Made by a program: the position numbers and the translations under genes | The notes under the pieces: model-generated | Database searches by the model: none | What the model saw: only the letters and a program-made list of their open reading frames with translations | What the model was told of the DNA's origin: nothing | Part shown: in pieces, positions 35,401 through 49,400 of the stretch | Numbering within the stretch: position 1 is the stretch's first letter | Layout: the number at the start of each line of letters is the position of its first letter | Assembly: GCA_029224185.1 (NCBI GenBank) | Contig: CM055207.1 | Coordinates: 14,959,791-15,023,790 of the forward strand | Length of the DNA: 64,000 nt | From: Karalla daura | Taxonomy: Eukaryota > Chordata > Actinopteri > Chaetodontiformes > Leiognathidae | Reading direction: 5' to 3'

Positions 35401-38400
35401 AGTCTTACATAGAGTGCAAGAGAGCGACCATTATACTCTACATAGTATACTCAACTATTAGAGCAAATATCATTACTGTATTATATATATAAGTGATGCT
35501 TGTTGTAAAATACAGGCTCCAGTTGTTTTGGTAAATGACCATTTGTCTGAAATGAATAAATTCATTAATTAGATTATCTATTTTTGGAGATTTCAACCTT
35601 GTGGCTGTATTGTTGCAGTAGGTATATGAGGCAGAACTTAGCATGTTTTGGCATTTTCAGCATTATTTCAGATAAAAAAACAATACCAGGCTCATTTTCC
35701 TCATGACAGTTGGCATAGCAAATCCAACTCTGAAACTCTAATCAATATCAGAAGTTTTTTTTTTTTTTAAAAACCCAACAAAAAGACAAAAATTTTTATT
35801 TAGTTTAACAGAGACCACATGAAACGCTGCAACAATAAAACAAATCCAATTTAAATGTCAAAACACTGGACATCAACAATTGTCTCAGCTAAATTAAGGT
35901 TTAGTTACCTCGAGTGACAGACTTTGGCCAACATGAGGCATTTGTGTTTGTTTGGTTTTCGGGGAACTTCCGCACTTTTGGAAAAATCTGCTCCCAATCT
36001 CCCAGATGCAATCATTACTGAAATATCGAGGTGACCGCTGTTTAAAAGTCATATTCTGGTTAATTACAGGAACCCTGTTATGACATGAGCACTGGGAGCA
36101 TGGGAGGAAAAAAATTCCTCTCTTCTGTCAAATTCTCATTTAGCATTCAGTGCCGGTCTCCTCAACACCCATTGGATTTTTCACCGCCAAACACTCACAT
36201 CATGAAACATGTCAAAAAAAAAAGGGAAAAGAAAAAAAAGAAAAAGCAATGGTAGAGAGCGTGTCACATACCATCCATGCATCTAAATTGAGGCGGCGAG
36301 CATTTGTGTGCCAGCTTTTCTTGGCACCGATTGGTCCCACATTATCGTCAAAGTCGACGTGTTGTTTTTACTGTCATGCTCCAGCAGAGGACAGGGACGC
36401 GAGGGGAGAGGCAGTTAAAACGACCATGACCAGAACCATACGCCGTAGCTGTGACTTTCACTGCCTTGCATATCAGTCCAGAACTGTCCAAAAAGCACTT
36501 CTCTCTGGACACTTGAACCAATTGAACGGGCTTTCATCTCCTGCTCTGCCTAACAACCCGTGCTGGTTCTGTCCAATCTGGATTTCATTCCCCTCCCTGT
36601 CTCTCACAATGAATAATCCCTTTGTAGTCACTCCCTTCCCACCACATACACCCATCATGTCCAATGTTTAATGTGCGCCAAGTGACAAGCCAAGGAAGTA
36701 ACCAAGACTGTTACACACTCGTTATTGGCCCAGAGAAGCAGTGCGCGGGTCAAAGGCTCGGACACTTTTCCGAGCCGTGACCCAAAATACGAGAAGTAAT
36801 CACGTCTTTTAATGGCGCGCAGTAATGTGAAGAATGCCATTGTCAAATTCACAGGACTGTAACAAGAAACTCGGCTTGGCCTATCAGCCCAAAGGGACAC
36901 GGGTTGGTGCCAAAGTGCATTTTTACCAGCACGGGGGCGAGAGAGCCAAAGCGACTGACTCACAAAGAGAGCAGAAATGTAAAACACAGCGGCGGACGGC
37001 CGGAGCCCTGGAGCAGGCCTGCGGCTGAGCGTCAGCAATGGTGGCGGGTTCCCATCTAGCACATCTGGTTCACATGATCAAGCAGGCCATTAATTCTACC
37101 GTTTCCAAGAAAGGGAGCAAAATGACCTGATAACTCGCCACACAACACTGGGAGGTTAAAAGTACAATCTGTCATCTAAATGTAAACGACAGTTTCCCTC
37201 TGCCACCACACTCCGGCCCAGAGATTAGAAGATAATAAGTCTCTGACTACATGGATTTACCTTGTGTTAATGCAGGATTAAAAGGTTGGTCTTCTCGACT
37301 GACATCAACAGTACAGATTATTAAATAGTTTCTGAATACTTGCTGTCTGGAAATATACAGTTCAATCTACAAACGTTCGATCTTCCAAATAAATAAGAAT
37401 GTTGCACAACACAGTTTCATAGCTTTGGCAACCATTCCCATCAAAATGCTTGACTTGAATTCATAAGTTTGAGTCAATATATCCAACAAAGGTTTTGCAT
37501 CTTCTAACATAGAATCTGTGACCACACGTGTTTATTGCCCTGTCTGACCTTGGTGTATTCCCACATGTCGGTAATTAAGCTGCCGACCTCATGAAGATTG
37601 ATAGAGACCGTATCCAAACTGCTGCTCAGGAAATAAAGGAAGGGAACATCTGAAGGACGAAGGAGAGGAGTCGGTTCATGTCTTTTGCAGATCTCCATAT
37701 TTCCCTCCACTTGCCAGCAAATACTTGAGGTTAATATGCGGGAATACTTGTCTTCAGGTTCATGTGGCAGCAAAGTGTGAGTGGTTCAGACAGGCTGACG
37801 AAGACGGCGGAGGAGACGGGAAGATTCAAACGTTCCAGGAAACTTCATTGTCGCTAACCCCACACTCGTGTGTCCGCAGACATCTCCTCCCTGCACGAGA
37901 TAAAACAACACATTTTATGGTGATGAAGAATATGGTCAGGGGCGGAGGGAGGGTGGAGAGGAAATGGCCCATATGATAGCTTGTCCTCATTGACTCCTCT
38001 TGCGTCGGGCCCCCCCCTACTGACTGAGAGCGCGTTTTTTTGGGAGCGGACACATCATTAGTCTATCGCGTGGATGGCTGCACGCCACCTCATAGGACAC
38101 CAGCACGTCAAGGCATGATGGACCACACATGTTGGCCCCCGACCTGGGGAGCGCAGCGTGCAGAGCAGCACCAGCAGCCCCCCCCCTTTTTTTGTCTTTG
38201 TGCCTCGACTTCCCTCCGTGGGCCTGGAACGCCCTTCCTCTGCGCCCTCTGCGGCAGACAGAAACTGATGGCGCTGGAAGGACGGCTGCGGCCGACGTGA
38301 TAGACAGAGATTTATACGGAGGGATGAGCGGGCAGAGTGATGGAGTTGTCTGCGGCAGATCCAGTCCCCACATCTGCCCGGTTCTACTTGGCAGCACTTC

Positions 38401-40148
38401 TGAGCAATTCAGGCGGGAGAGAGATATGCAGGTGTTTTTTTTCTTTCTTTCTTTTCCCTCCCTCTCTCCCCACAAACAGATGCATCAAGCTAAGCCGAGC
38501 CAGGCGGCAGACGGACGGCCGTGTCAGGCCCGTGAAAAGAAAAATGTTTAGTTCGGGCCCAGGCCGTGCATTTGGGAGAGACGTGTTTTCAGCAAAGTGT
38601 TTAAACAAAGTGGCTGCTTTGCATTTTTCGGCAGAAACAGTCCATCGTCTTTGTTTTGCCTTCGCGGTGCAACTGAGTCACCTGAAGCCCCTGGGAGAGA
38701 GATGAAGATGATAGAAATGCACATGGGCACCTCGACATGCACACTGCTGCTCAGCAAGTCGTCCCTTCTGAATGACAGAAGTTGTTGGTGTGTTGTGACA
38801 TGTATTCTTTTAATTATTTTTTTTGCACCCTACTGTTTTTGCAGGGCTCTTCTGGAGCCTATGGCAGCATACATAGAGCACCTATATCAGCATTGTTTAT
38901 TTTGCTGAGGTTAGCAAATTAGCAATGCACTTAATTGAACCCCAAAGGTAAATCAATTTGTCTGGCAGCTCTTCTACCTGATGGCTGTACTGTAGGTACA
39001 AAGGATCTTATATGTCTCTCAATATTCTCTCTCTCTCTCTAGGTGCTATCAAGTGGCTGATTCTAGTTCTTCAGAGTGGTCTCTACCATCTTCAGTGAGC
39101 GTCTCTTCACCACATCACTCTGCAACATCGCAATAACACCTCCACCGCTGGAACAGCTAAGAAATGATATAAAACACAACAAAAATAAAGCAAAGCTTGA
39201 GTTGGGATGATGATGCGTGGGATGATGATGCGATTAATAATAAATGTCAAAAGGTTTTCAGTGACAGCTAAGCCATTTGGTTTTACAATGCCACTCATGT
39301 GCAGAAAATGGACCAAGAACAATATTTCTGTGAAAAACATGTTTTGTGTTTCTGTAAATTATGTCCAGTCCCTGTGCTGAGGGTCAGGCCTGCAGTTTTA
39401 AAAAAAAAAAGCTCTCTCCGGGCTTCACACCCTTGCTGAGCCATTTGTAGCGATGGCTCCCAATAATGCAGACCGGCTTTGTTCTTTAACAATGCTTCCT
39501 GCACACCGAGTCTGGAGGCCTCTGCTCCATCCATCCTCCCCCTGCTGGGTTACAGTGGGAAGTCATGTGCGCGTACCTGCCTCTGCTGCGGGAGAGGAAG
39601 CAGGAAATGCTCGCCATAGCGGGGCTGCTTTGTACCCAACGGGAGATAATGAGCAGCGTGCGGAGAGGCAGGGATGTGCTCCAGGCTGAGTTCCACGTTG
39701 GCACATGGCGCCCCAAAACGCGCCGTCTGGACAGGAAGCAGCCCTTCCCGTCATCCCCCACATCTCTCGGTGTCGCTCGTTCGGAGAGAGGGCATCATTT
39801 AGGGCTCTGTCGACGACGTCATTTCTCGTGAGGGAAACCAGCGTGTGATGTGGAAAAGAAACGGACGATGTCATGCTAATCGGCGGGAGACGGACAGGAG
39901 CATAACAAAGCAATAAACGAGGTCGGGGTTCCATTATTTCCCCTCCTGCGTGACGGGCAGAGACGCCGTCGCGTGATGAATCATAAATTCAGTTTGTACT
40001 GCGCAGATTACACCCTGACCTGCTCCCGCCTCGACAGATTTGTGGCATGGCGGCGTCAGATGGGTGTAATCCATGCGCTGATCTCATCAGCGTTACCGCA
40101 ACAACAAACAAACCCAGTGGAGGGAAACAGCAGCGTCCCGGCTGGCTT
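35401..40148. other. Intergenic DNA, no gene recognised
   Basis: The stretch contains AT-rich DNA, a T/A homopolymer region near 35,757-35,772, C-rich runs near 38,010 and 38,178, and a (CT)n run near 39,027-39,042. Open frames of up to about 170 codons overlap on both strands (36,150-36,671 plus, 38,017-38,475 minus) without recognised domains. Confidence 0.45.
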
Positions 40149-40228
40149 GTGCGCGTGTGTGTGTGTGCCTGTGTATGTGCGTATGTGTGTGTGTGTGTGT
40201 GTCTGTGTGTGTCTGTGTGTTCTGTGTT
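40149..40228. repeat. (TG)n microsatellite, imperfect
   Basis: TG dinucleotides with occasional TA, TC and CG interruptions. Confidence 0.92.
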
Positions 40229-40897
40229 CGTGGGAGCCAGACAATGCTCGTGGAGATATTGCATTTTGTGAAACACCATTAGTGCTGCGCACAAACAAAC
40301 ACAGGTGATATCCGTTCAAATTTTCATCAGACAAGATCGGGATTGTTTGAAAGATATGTAATAATGGCCCGTCTCTCTGTTGAGCCTGAATTTGCATGTT
40401 CTGTAGACACTTGGTTATCGCACGGATCTTCTCTGGTTACCGTTGTTTTCGCATTTGGAGCAATTTGAGGTTTAATCTGTTGACAGTTAAATTCTTTAAT
40501 AACCCCCCCCCCCACACCTGAAAAAAAGTCTCCTGCACCTGCAGGTCTTGTTTAAACAAAGCTGTTGGGTGATTGCTCGTTCAAACTCTTCAGTGTTTTT
40601 CACGACCTCGAAGTAAAGATGGAGGTGATTAATCGGGCATCCTTTCATCTGAAAGAGCAGTAAATATAGTGCTGAGAGGTTCTTAACTGCACAACCGCTG
40701 CAGCTTTTAAATCAATGATGTTGCCTTCTTTCACATCAGCTGGTTCTCAAACACTGCTCATTTAATTTTGACGTATCTTGCTGAGAGCCTTTGTCAACAA
40801 AGACACAGGACTTTTGGAGGTGGGAAAAAAAATCATACAGTTCCTACGCCCTATTTTGAGAGAATATTATTTTAGTGATTTGTAGAAAATTGAGTGA

Positions 40898-41165
40898 ATT
40901 GCACCTCACAAGGCCCCCAACCGGGAGCTTCACTGGTTCCTATCCCGGTTGGAGTCCTCACTGTGTGGAGTATGCATAGCTTCTCCATGTCTGTATGGGT
41001 TTTCTCCAGGTATTCTGCTTTCCTCCCACAGTCCAGAATCATGCATTGAGGTTGTTTGGAGACAGTAAAATTGCCCAGAGGTGTGGGTGTGTGGGCCCTA
41101 CGACAGAAACCAGTCCAGCAGGTATTATCTGCCTTTGCCCTATGTCGTTCATAGGGTATTAGTGT
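40898..41165 (+). mobile_element. Teleost tRNA-derived SINE-like element, decayed
   Basis: The order of motifs matches a very abundant teleost element. A degraded tRNA B-box-like GGTTCCTATCCCGG comes first, then TGTGTGGAGTATGCAT, GGGTTTTCTCCAGGT, CCTCCCACAGTCCA and a tail ending near CCCTATGTCG. The family name is not assigned. The first half suggests RNA polymerase III ancestry. Many substitutions suggest an old insertion. Confidence 0.65.
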
Positions 41166-44100
41166 TGATTATGAATGTATTGCTGTTGAGATTGCCCCCC
41201 TTACTTGGTTTGCATTGACTCTAGAGCCAGATCACCTAAATTGCTCCTCCTTAGTAATTGTGTGTGTGAGTGGGGGTTACAAATACACTTGAATATTGCA
41301 GTTGAGTTATTTTTCCCAGCACAGACTGATGTGAAGATGCACAGATTGATTAAGACTGAGACAGGAGAAACCCAGCCATTTAGAATAAATATCGTCATTA
41401 TTATTATGAGCTGGCGGAATCACTGTATCCCCAACAAACCCCCAGACGACACACTGCATCTTTCTTCCAGAGAACTGAGAGCTTTTGACAAATGGAGAAA
41501 CCACAGACTTTGTACGGGGAGACAAAGAGGGCAGAGATTCTGGTTTATGGAAAGAAAATGTAGTTGAAGGGACACAGCTCCATTTTAATTAGCACCCCAG
41601 AGTCTCTGAGCTGTAATAAAAATTCCCAGGACGGTTGGAAAATGATATTGCGCCATTTGCAGAGATAAGTGTTTCTCCAGTCTTTGGCTTGAGCATAAAT
41701 AGGTTGTGTGTTGGAGCTCCAGTTAATGTTTACCTGGCCCTGTGCCACTGCTTTACTACCCTATGTTGTCTAGACGGAGGTGTTTCAACACAGATGTTTA
41801 CAGTCTCTGACCTGAGCCTGCGCTTTGCTGGGGGTTTACCAGAGGCATCAAATGAACATTTTAGAGTTTGTGGTTTTTTTTGCCCCTTGTTTCAAGTAAT
41901 CTTTTTCTTTGCCCAATCTTTGTTGACATCCTGAGGCGGCTGTGTTTATGCATCCTGATACCCACACTGAGGGCAGGGCTGTCATGTGTGCCACGCCGGG
42001 ACGTCCACCTTGATGTATCGCCGAGGCGTTGCATTGAAATTCTTCTGCCGGCGTTCTCCTGCCACAGACTAAGGAGGAATGTGACGAATGCTCCTTCAAG
42101 TCACAGGCATAAGTGCTCTCATAGATTACTGCAACACGTCGGACACCACCTGACACAAATGTGTTTCGATGACGGCTCATCTTTCTTCCCCACTCATCTC
42201 TCCTTCTCTCTCTTTTTTTTTTTCTTTCCTCAATATGCCAAGGACCTTTGGACAAACAGGTTAAAAATACCATCCAATCCCAGCCTTGTTTGGAGCGAGA
42301 TGATTGAGTGGGTGAGGCAGGGGAAGGGGCTGAGATCTTCCAGCAGCGGGTTTTGTAATTTTGAACCCACTGAAGGACGGCCAGAGAGTAAAGCTGGACC
42401 GGGGTACGTGAAACACACCCACCTCGTATTAACAAAGATGTTCCTATGCGAACGGCCGGCCAAGCTTCACGGCATCAAATGCGCCGCCTGGCTCCCGTGG
42501 TTGTCGTGTCATCAGGATTAGACAGTCAAGACGCCCCTCCAGCCACATCTGAGCAGAAGATGCACGCAAGGAACATCTGACGTCCCGGCTTGTCGGCGAA
42601 GAGTCGCCGAGGAACATTTGTTCGCACTCATCAGTTGAAAATAAATAGATTCGCCCCTTCTGATCATTTGGAAGGGAGCAGCGGGGGTGGCATGATCAGC
42701 ATCTGAGAGCTCGCGTCTCTGCCGATGTCTCGGCTTGTTCGGTGTGTCACAGTCCTCCTTCACTTCCTTCAGAGTTTCCTGTTTTACTGCTGCAGGACCT
42801 GGGGCTGCTGCCTCTGTGCAGCTGGCAGCTGTTCTGACTCACTGAAGGCCTGACTGTGACTGGGCCACAAAAAGCAGCTCAGGAATCGACCACTGTGAAG
42901 TTGCATCACAATTAGAAACACTTCTGATCGCTGCCAAAAAAATGAATATTTTATTGTCACAGCGCTTTCATCTACAGACTGAGGACAGTTGAACGTTTCA
43001 TGTTTTTTATGCATTTTATGCACATTATACGATAGTATTAAAATAAATGATTTCGCAGATTACATCATTGCACTTACCTAAGTTTCTTTTTGTTCTCTCA
43101 TGATAATGCTATGATTCCTCAAAATGATGGTACTTTTACTGTGCTTAGAGCATAAAACAAACAAAAAAGATTTGCTGTGTTGTTTCTAAATTTCCAGTCT
43201 GTACTCATGCAGCTCCTAAAAGGTCTTTAATTGTTGATATCCCAACAGAAAACTCTTGACATGTTAAACTCATTTCAACTTCAAAAGTTGAGAAGATCCC
43301 AATTTTCACATGGCAGCAGCCTGAGATGGGGCCCACCCAGCTTCAGCCCGAGCCCGCAGACGAATCACCATGACAAAGCAGGAGGCTGAGTTACAGCACA
43401 CATCCTATTGCTGTTAATTACAGTGGGAGGAGGAGGAGGTCTGTCCTAATTACAAAGAAAGGCTGACAAAGCCAATGCAGCCCACAGAGACCTCCTCCTC
43501 CTCCTCCTCCTCCTCCTCATTCTGCGGTTTGGCTTTAATGAAGACCCACCGACTTCTCCCCAACCTGCCGGTACTTATGGTGGCTGCTGGTGCTACTGTT
43601 TTCCTGTAAGCCAGAAACACGCGGCCCAATTTAAAGCTTGATTATAACCTCAGTTTTGCCTCGGCAGCTGTTTGTCAAGAATGTGGGCAAGAGACACACA
43701 GGTCCTGGGGGTCACGGACGCGACAGTCAGGAGGAGACGTGCAAAGATTTACCAAAGCTAAGATTTACTTTTGGAGCATCTTAAATACATTTGACTTGTT
43801 TTTTGTTTTTTTTACATGCCCCCTTGTCCATGCCGCACCACCAGGTCTGTGCTCCTTCCTGTGTTTTGTAGACACAAAACAACCCCTTTCCATCTGTGGT
43901 TAGGTTCTAGGTAATAAAAATGTCTGGTTTAACCTTAGGAGATGGCTACAGTTTGATTAGGTTTAGACACGTTCATTTTAGTTTCAGGAAATTCAACTAT
44001 TAAAACAATCAACGTGAGTGTTACAGTCCTTGTCCTGGTGCGAAGGTCATACTGTATACAACCAACCATTAAATGTGACCTTCACCTCCAAATCCTGTTA

Positions 44101-44450
44101 TTTATTTATTTTGAACTTTTGTACCATCTTCCTTTCCCACTGAGGTCACAGGCAGCACCTCACTCCATCTTCGCTTGCACTACACATAAAAATATGGACA
44201 AGTTTTCAAACATAAACTGGGCAAACTGTCCAATTGGACATGTTATCTTTTAACTGGTGAGCACAGACAGCATAGTACACAGGTGATGTGACAGGGGTAC
44301 TTTGGAGGATAAGTGGCTTACAAGTTTAGTTTTTGGTTTTTAGTTATTAGGAAGTGTATTTCTTTCATAAAGAGGAGACCTGAATTTCAGACTCAAGCTT
44401 AAAACTGTGATCATTTCTGCTCTGAGAACTGTGGTATGAGAGTTAGATGA
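41166..44450. other. Intergenic DNA, enhancer-like block and simple repeats
   Basis: The block at 41,260-41,730 is AT-rich and non-repetitive with homeodomain-type motifs, and could be a conserved element. A (CCT)n run lies at 43,491-43,519 and short GGA repeats lie near 43,425-43,440. Two long open frames at 41,848-42,521 overlap on opposite strands and have no recognisable domain. Confidence 0.4.
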
Positions 44451-44460
44451 GCATTGCAAC

Positions 44461-44670
44461 ATGATTTTTTCCCCCCATCATCATAGCTTCATTCTTCACC
44501 CTTGGCTCCTTGTTTATTCACACACTCTCTCTGCATGCCTCCTTATCTTTTTTTTTACCCCTCCCCCTCCCCCCACATACAGCCGATTCTTGTCTGTCAT
44601 CCCCCTCCTCTGCAGCTTCTTTTCCACCATCCCTCCAGCCTCTCACTCTCTCTCTTTGCTGTCTATCAGT
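44461..44670 (+). repeat. Pyrimidine-rich tract
   Basis: The plus strand is strongly C/T-rich for about 200 bases, including TTTTTTTTTACCCCTCCCCC near 44,550. Open frames across it reflect the lack of purines, not coding. Such tracts can form triplex DNA. Confidence 0.6.
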
Positions 44671-44949
44671 GGGACATCAAGGCATTTCATCTTCAGTGTG
44701 GGAGCTTTGTGATAGGGGTTAATGGATTGGGCAGGATGAAGCACTGTGTCCCACCGTCAGAGATTGCCATTTGTTTTGTGGGGGATCAATGAGGGGATCC
44801 AGCGTTGGTGCCTGCTGGAGATGATGGACTAATGTCTCACCACAAAACCATAAGGAGCAGTCAGTGAGGAAAATACATCGTCAACCCTGCCTTGAATTTA
44901 CATTTTGTTGGGCAAAATATGTACATCCTTTGTGCTTAAAGCGACCCCT

Positions 44950-45235
44950 CCTGAATTTTATGGCACTTTTATGTCAGTTTGAAGAGAATGGCAGATGTTA
45001 ATTTGATTCTTGGTGCATTAGATGACAGCACGAGTGGAATGGAATCCATATTCCTTAATGGTATTTACACCCTTGGGGCTGCTATAAAGAATATTTCCTC
45101 CAAAACATTGCTGCCAGAGTCTGTCTTTATTGACAGCAGACATTTGTTTACGGTGGAACAGAGGCACAAGGCAACTGCAGTAATCTTGGATTTAATTCCT
45201 GGCCTGGAAGTTAACCACAACTTGAGTGGTTGATT
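44950..45235 (+). other. Enhancer-like block with an 84-codon open frame
   Basis: The frame 44,979-45,233 reads smoothly (segments such as GALDDSTSGMESIFLNGIY) but I do not recognise it and no clear splice sites frame it. The DNA has TGACAG and GGATTTAATTCC motifs of the kind found in developmental enhancers. A chance open frame in a noncoding element is the preferred reading. Confidence 0.25.
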
Positions 45236-45639
45236 GCATCACCACCGATCAACATGATATGACTAAGACATTTTAACAACTAGATATGACATCGGAACAA
45301 AAGAAATTGATTAAAGTATCCTGTGTCAAACAACCATCACTTTATCATCTTGGAGAGGTCTATGTGCCCCAAGGGACCTGGAAGCTGTGTTGTGTGTAGC
45401 CATGTGTTCCCGGTACAGTCTCCCAAGGTAAATCGAGTACCTTGAAGTGCCAGCAAGCAACTAATATCCAATAGTCACCCAGTTTACCAAGTTTCTGACG
45501 CTACCCGAACACACCTTGCCTTTCCGATCGTACCTGAACGCACCTCATGTCACAGGGCACAACCACCACCCAAAAAAAATACGCTTAGCTTGGCGGGGTA
45601 GCGTTCTGGAACACTGCCAAGTTTACTATACAATGGAGG

Positions 45640-46275
45640 AAACCCTGGATAACCAGCTGCTGGTGAGCTGGTTTAGGTGCCAGCTGAAACTCCCAGATAG
45701 ACCTGGTAAGTCCAAATGAGTGGTATGGGTTAACTGGGAATTTCTGAGGCAGGCCCCTGTCTGGAAAACCTTTACCTCCCACCTACAAAGTAGCTTTTAG
45801 CTAAACCTTGTGGAGGTTAGAGGCATCAAAAATGAATGGTTGAGGCTCAATGCTTCCATTGCTGAAGCTGCAGCTGCACCCTGTGGTCTCGGCGTCTTAG
45901 GGGCATGAATTTCACTCATCCACTTTCTATTGCAGAGACAGAAGCTCTGATTCAAGCGGTCAATACACCCTCGCTTATGGTCAGGAGCAATGAGTCATGA
46001 CCAAAATAACAAGATTGCAGATACCAGCTCCTGAGATTGGTTTTCTCCGCAAGGTGGCTTGGGTGTTCCTGAGAGATAGGGTGAGAAGCTCAGTCATGGG
46101 AGAGACATGGAGTGGAGGTGCTGCTCCTTGTTGTGGAAAGGAGCCAGCTGAGGTAGCGTTGGGCACCTGTTGACGGTGTCACCAGGGAACCTTCCTAAGG
46201 CGATGTTCCTGAGAAGGCGAGCTGGGAGGAGACCCAGGTACAGGGTTATCCCCTCACTGGCCCGGGAACACCTGA
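45640..46275 (+). mobile_element. Deleted LINE (non-LTR retrotransposon) remnant
   Basis: Two pieces of a teleost LINE lie in order on the plus strand. The first (about 45,645-45,895) covers the end of the endonuclease domain and the linker; it includes a frame reading LLVSWFRCQLKLPDRPGK and the familiar nucleotide phrase CCATTGCTGAAGCTGC. The second (about 45,960-46,275) covers the end of the reverse transcriptase and C-terminus, with GAGATAGGGTGAGAAGCTC and GGAGGAGACCCAGG. The central catalytic reverse transcriptase is missing and frames are broken, so the copy is dead. The clade is not assigned. Confidence 0.75.
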
Positions 46276-46432
46276 GTGAGTCCTGAGTTTGCTAAGCTTT
46301 TTTTATCTGCATTGACAAGCTGATATCTCATTTTAAATTGTAATTGTTCTTCTTGCCAACATACGGTATGATGATTCCCTATTAGCTTTGTCCTTTGTTC
46401 TTTATCCTGTCTTCTTCTCCTCATGAGAGATC

Positions 46433-46455
46433 GGGTTAGGGTTAGGGTTAGGGTT
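46433..46455 (+). repeat. Short interstitial telomere repeat
   Basis: GGGTTA repeats 3.8 times without error, the vertebrate telomere unit. It lies about 160 bp after the LINE remnant. Such short internal copies usually mark old double-strand break repair or simple microsatellite growth. Confidence 0.9.
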
Positions 46456-49400
46456 CTCCACACCGTAGACTCCTCACTGGCTAAATGTTTTGCTATGTTT
46501 ATAACTGTCTCCTTAACATTGTCTCTGCTGTTTTGTGCTGTGGAGCTGTTGTACAATTTCACAGCTTTTTTGCTGATGCTGAGACACCTGAGAGCTGTAG
46601 GCAAACTTCAGAATTTATCACTTTGAACTCCTTTCACATTATCTAATGTCATTTGGCCCATTGTTGATATAAAATATTGATTAGTGCAGCTTGAAAGATT
46701 GAATGTATGCTTTTTGGAAAGTTTTCGGGACTCACTCTCTTTGCCCAGATTGATGTAATTTTTGCCAGAGTACACATTTGTAGAATCACTGGAGCTGAGA
46801 TGGTGCAGTAAAATGTTATCGTTGCCACTAGTCATAATGGGCAGAAATGTGAGAATATAACACAGGTTGACAAATCCCATAATTTTTTAGCTTAGAAATG
46901 CCTGGAGTTGTTTCCATTCACGCAGACTGTTTCTTAATCCCAAGTGTAAATCAAATGATTGCCTCCTCTTCTCTGGGGCCATAGCCTCTCGTATTTGCCC
47001 TGTGCTGCCAACATGTGAACAATTCCTTTCCACCATGCACCCCACAGATAGCTACTGGTTCCAAACCTTCTTCCAATGAGGCGGCCTTCTCCCACCTGTT
47101 CCCTCCTCTTGGCGATCCGGACCCGGCCCAGCTGTCCGACAGAGCCTGTGGAGTTATCAGGTCATGTGAGAACCGTGTCACACGAAGCAAAAATCAAAGA
47201 AACCGGGCCTGTGCTCCTCACTCCTCAAGGGTCCTCCGTGTGGGATTTGACACACCCCGGGACAGCCGGATTTCCCAAAGCTGCCGTGTAGAATCGGGAT
47301 CCGCGTGGGGCATTGGAGTGGAGGATCTGAGCTCCTTCGCTTTGTTTATTTTATTTTGTCTTGCACCATTATCTCATGGACGGACGAGACTTGACTTTAA
47401 TTTTCCATGCAGTGATGAGCTGCTGCTTGTCCTCTCTCGCACGCAATCAGCTGTCCTTAATGTATAACACAAACATCAGATTTAAACGCCTGGATGCTTA
47501 CCCTCAGAAAATTTCACTCTAATGCGCTCCTTGCCACCCATTTCCCCTCTAGAGCTCATACAATTAGTCACATCTATCAATTTAGGACACTTCATACTAG
47601 TTATGAAATTGGGCGTCCTGCCATCACCTTGTAGATCTCTGATTGAGTAGAACTATTCTCTCACCCCAGCTTGCCCCCTTGTTAGATAAAGTGAATTTTA
47701 CTAATGCCTGGCGTGGGCTAATGCCTTCTTTTACAAGCCTAATAAGAATAATGGCTCGTCATAAATTCTGAGTCATCCTGATCTTATGAGACAGGCCGTA
47801 AATGAGTTATGAATTATATCCCTGCTCCCCGTTGCACTTACTGTACGATGGTAATAGCACTCTGTAGTGAATTTCCAGACAGTCCAGAGAAGCTGACAGT
47901 TGCCTTTCACACTGCAGTCAGTTTCACCCCTTTCTTACCCCTTCCTGTACCATACACGTAGGCAAATGACAGAGAAATGTAAAAAAAAAACATATACAGA
48001 ACACACACATGCACACACATTGTATAGTTTTGCTGGTGGCTATAATTTTACCAAGCAAATGTGAGAAACTAGTCCAACATGCTGAATTTAGCACATAGAA
48101 AATGCTAGAATTACATGAAATGAGTCGTGTGTGTCTCGGTCAATGGACTAAAGCCAAGTGGATTAAGGGCTCAGCTAGAGCAGATCTGATCGTACAGAAG
48201 TTGTTCAACAAAACCGACAAGAAGATCAATTTCAATTAGCAGCTTGTACTTATCTATGTAATGTGAGTAGAGGCAAGAGATGTGCTTAACTGAACAACTA
48301 AGGAGGATAGCTGCAGTTAGCTTAGCAGTGCAGCTAGAGGCCTTGTTACCTCACTAGCCGGACCCAGAGCTTTTTGGGCCTAACTTCTTTTCTCCTGGAT
48401 AGCAGCTTTACCCCCCACTGGTTCACATCACCCTCTCGAGATCGTCCAGAACGGCCGTGCTGTGGCTCATTGAATCCTGTCTGGGTGGCTGTACCAGGTA
48501 CGAGATTCACCCGCTGGAAAAGTTGGACAAAAAAAAAAAGAAAGGCCAAGTACAGATGAGGTGTGCTGAAGCAATACGGTCTGGTGGAAAAGGAGCATTT
48601 GAACGCCAGGGTAGTGTTGGCATTTTCACAGCTAACGCAGGGGTTTTTGCAGCCAGTAGGAGAGTTATTAGGTCCAGGGTGGTAGGGAGACGCAGCAGGG
48701 ACTGGGCTCTGCTCCTCAGCAGACTGGGTTGGAGCACACCAGCTAGGTTAGCACACAAGATTACATCTTTGACATAACATCTCAAGTTCAAGCATCAGAT
48801 TGATATTTTAAGATGATTATTGCCATAATTTCAATTTAAATTCTCACATATTGCTTCCTTTAAGTAAATATGAATGAAGCGTTGTCACAGTAATCGAGAA
48901 GTAATGGAGTTTTTAAACAAAAACCTTGGAATAATTTGTAACTGCACATAAGAGAAGTGTGTTTTCGCTAGTGGCTATTACACTGTGGCTAATGCTGAGT
49001 GTAGTTTTGTTGTTTGACTTGGCTGTCACTGTCTGCCCAGAATGGCAATAGTCCTAGACATGGGATATTAGGGCTCAACACCTACTCTTTTATTCATTGC
49101 CTGGGTGGATTGCTATGCCATCTGCGGTGGGCCAGAGGAGGTATTTTTCAGCGTTGTTTTAAGGTCTTGGTCTCGTGACAGTCCAATTCAAATACTGCAG
49201 CTAGTCTGGGTTTACCATTTTATATAGGTCTGTCACCCATAATTTAACACTGGCTTGCACTTTTGAATGTTGGCGTGAAGGTTTCAGAGTGAGTACAACA
49301 TCCCAAAAATAATTCCGCTGTAATTCCTCTTTTCATCTCCTATTTTGCTGAGAAAACAGGTACATGAGTGATATACGGAAAGAAAAGCTGCACATCTTCC

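Noticed and set aside
40935..40950. tRNA gene suggested by a B-box-like sequence
   Set aside because: Only a degraded B-box is present, with no full cloverleaf; it belongs to the SINE-like element.
41848..42521. Two overlapping frames of 195 and 217 codons
   Set aside because: They lie on opposite strands, share no recognised domain, and cross a T-rich tract; chance frames are the simplest reading.
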